Source: JAGLTA01 sp034660735 (lineage in GTDB: Bacteria > Patescibacteriota > Patescibacteriia > JAACEG01). Taken from it: 15,441 bases of DNA. This document shows, in pieces, positions 14,684 to 15,441 of this stretch. The notes below the pieces were generated by a model that saw only the letters and a list, made by a program, of their open reading frames with translations, had not been told where the DNA came from and ran no database searches. Position 1 is the stretch's first letter. The number at the start of each line of letters is the position of its first letter. The stretch spans positions 1 to 15,441 of the forward strand of contig JAYEJQ010000033.1 in the NCBI GenBank assembly GCA_034660735.1, read 5' to 3'. Position numbers and translations under genes: made by a program.

Positions 14684-15441
14684 ATGTTTAAAATATTAAA
14701 AAAATCTAGAATATCACAGGCGAGAATTGGCAAATTGAAAACGCCAAACGGAGTTATAAATACTCCGTTTTTTATGCCGATTGCCACGCGCGGAACAGTA
14801 AAAGGGCTTTCAACTGTTGATATGAAAAATTCAAGCGCGCAAATTTTATTGTCAAACACTTATCATTTGATGTTGCGTCCTGGCGAAAAGTTGATGAAAA
14901 AATACAGAGGACTTCATAATTTTATGAATTGGCAGAAGCCGATTTTAACAGATAGCGGAGGTTATCAGGTTTTTTCTTTAGCAAAACATAGAAAAATTAC
15001 TAATCAAGGCGCGCGTTTTCAAGATCCGCAAAATGGAAACAGTTATTTTTTGTCGCCTGAAAAAGCCATTGATCTGCAATTAATAATCGGCTCTGATATT
15101 ATAATGGTTCTTGACGAATGCCCGCCGTATCCATGCGGCGAAAAATACGCGAAGAAATCATTAGAACTCACAACGGACTGGGCTTTGAGAAGCAAGCTAT
15201 ATTTTCAAAAAAAAATTAAAAATAGAAAAAATCCGCCTTTGCTGTTCGCGATTACGCAAGGGTCGGTTTATAAAAAATTGCGGCAGGAGAGCGCGCGGCA
15301 ATTAGTGAAACTTGATTTTGACGGATACGCGATCGGAGGCGTTGCTGTAGGCGAACCAAGAGAAAAAATGAAAAAAGTTTTAGAATGGGTTTTGCCTGAG
15401 TTGCCTAAAAACAAGCCACGTTATTTAATGGGGCTTGGGCG
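14684..15441 (+). CDS. tgt: tRNA-guanine transglycosylase, 3' end outside window
   Basis: Exchanges guanine-34 in the anticodon of tRNAs for Asp, Asn, His and Tyr for a 7-deazaguanine (preQ1 in most bacteria). The first 252 residues are visible, about two thirds of the normal length. Motifs: NTPFFMPIATRGTVKGL (26-42), ILLSNTYHLMLRPG (54-67), LTDSGGYQVFSL (88-99) with catalytic D90, LDECPPYP (143-150) with D144 and the Cys146 typical of bacterial rather than eukaryotic enzymes, AITQGSVY (189-196) and GYAIGGVAVGE (214-224). The nucleophilic Asp region lies beyond the edge. The start at 14684 is 1 nt after the upstream stop. A purine-rich AGGAGGGAAAGGGG (14658-14671) within the end of that gene can act as the SD. 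The enzyme is unrelated in function to its envelope-gene neighbour. Confidence 0.95.
   Translation, partial: MFKILKKSRISQARIGKLKTPNGVINTPFFMPIATRGTVKGLSTVDMKNSSAQILLSNTYHLMLRPGEKLMKKYRGLHNFMNWQKPILTDSGGYQVFSLAKHRKITNQGARFQDPQNGNSYFLSPEKAIDLQLIIGSDIIMVLDECPPYPCGEKYAKKSLELTTDWALRSKLYFQKKIKNRKNPPLLFAITQGSVYKKLRQESARQLVKLDFDGYAIGGVAVGEPREKMKKVLEWVLPELPKNKPRYLMGLG

Overview
The window looks like a chromosomal segment of an AT-rich, small-genome bacterium, most likely a member of the Candidate Phyla Radiation (Patescibacteria, Parcubacteria-like). That placement is an inference. It rests on the very low G+C outside conserved motifs, a MurF that lacks its first domain, a large DUF4012 membrane protein beside a DUF11-type repeat protein, AAA/DUF4143 ATPases, an A/T-rich degenerate intergenic repeat, and weak Shine-Dalgarno sequences. 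All complete genes read through with the standard code.

Layout. (1) Positions 1-1907 hold a HinfI-type restriction-modification locus: a restriction endonuclease cut by the left window edge, a beta-class adenine methyltransferase close to M.HinfI/CcrM (expected target GANTC) without the C-terminal extension of those enzymes, and a 38-bp-overlapping acidic 100-residue protein of unknown function. (2) Positions 1922-6737 form a probable envelope operon. A candidate promoter and a three-unit palindromic repeat precede a polyprenyl glycosylphosphotransferase, mraY, a short murF and a family 2 glycosyltransferase, and a strong hairpin terminator closes it. (3) Positions 6738-9072 are an accessory zone with an IS transposase relic, a minus-strand AAA/DUF4143 ATPase with its own promoter, and a decayed unknown gene that still has a promoter and a terminator. 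(4) Positions 9088-15441 carry a 988-residue DUF4012 membrane protein with a histone-H1-like lysine tail, a spacer with two more gene relics, a 642-residue membrane-anchored DUF11-type protein behind a good promoter, and, 1 nt downstream, tgt (cut by the right edge).

How the parts fit. Regions 2 and 4 concern the cell envelope. MraY and MurF act in lipid-linked peptidoglycan precursor synthesis. The glycosylphosphotransferase and the GT2 enzyme probably build a second lipid-linked glycan on the same undecaprenyl carrier. The DUF4012 and DUF11-type proteins are probably surface proteins. Regions 1 and 3 are defence and mobile or decaying material: at least four broken genes lie within 6.0 kb (6837-12672), several with lesions next to poly-A runs.

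The best candidates for undescribed biology are the lysine-tailed DUF4012/DUF11 pair, the third gene of the HinfI-type locus, and the repeat switch upstream of the glycan operon. No RNA genes or CRISPR arrays were seen.
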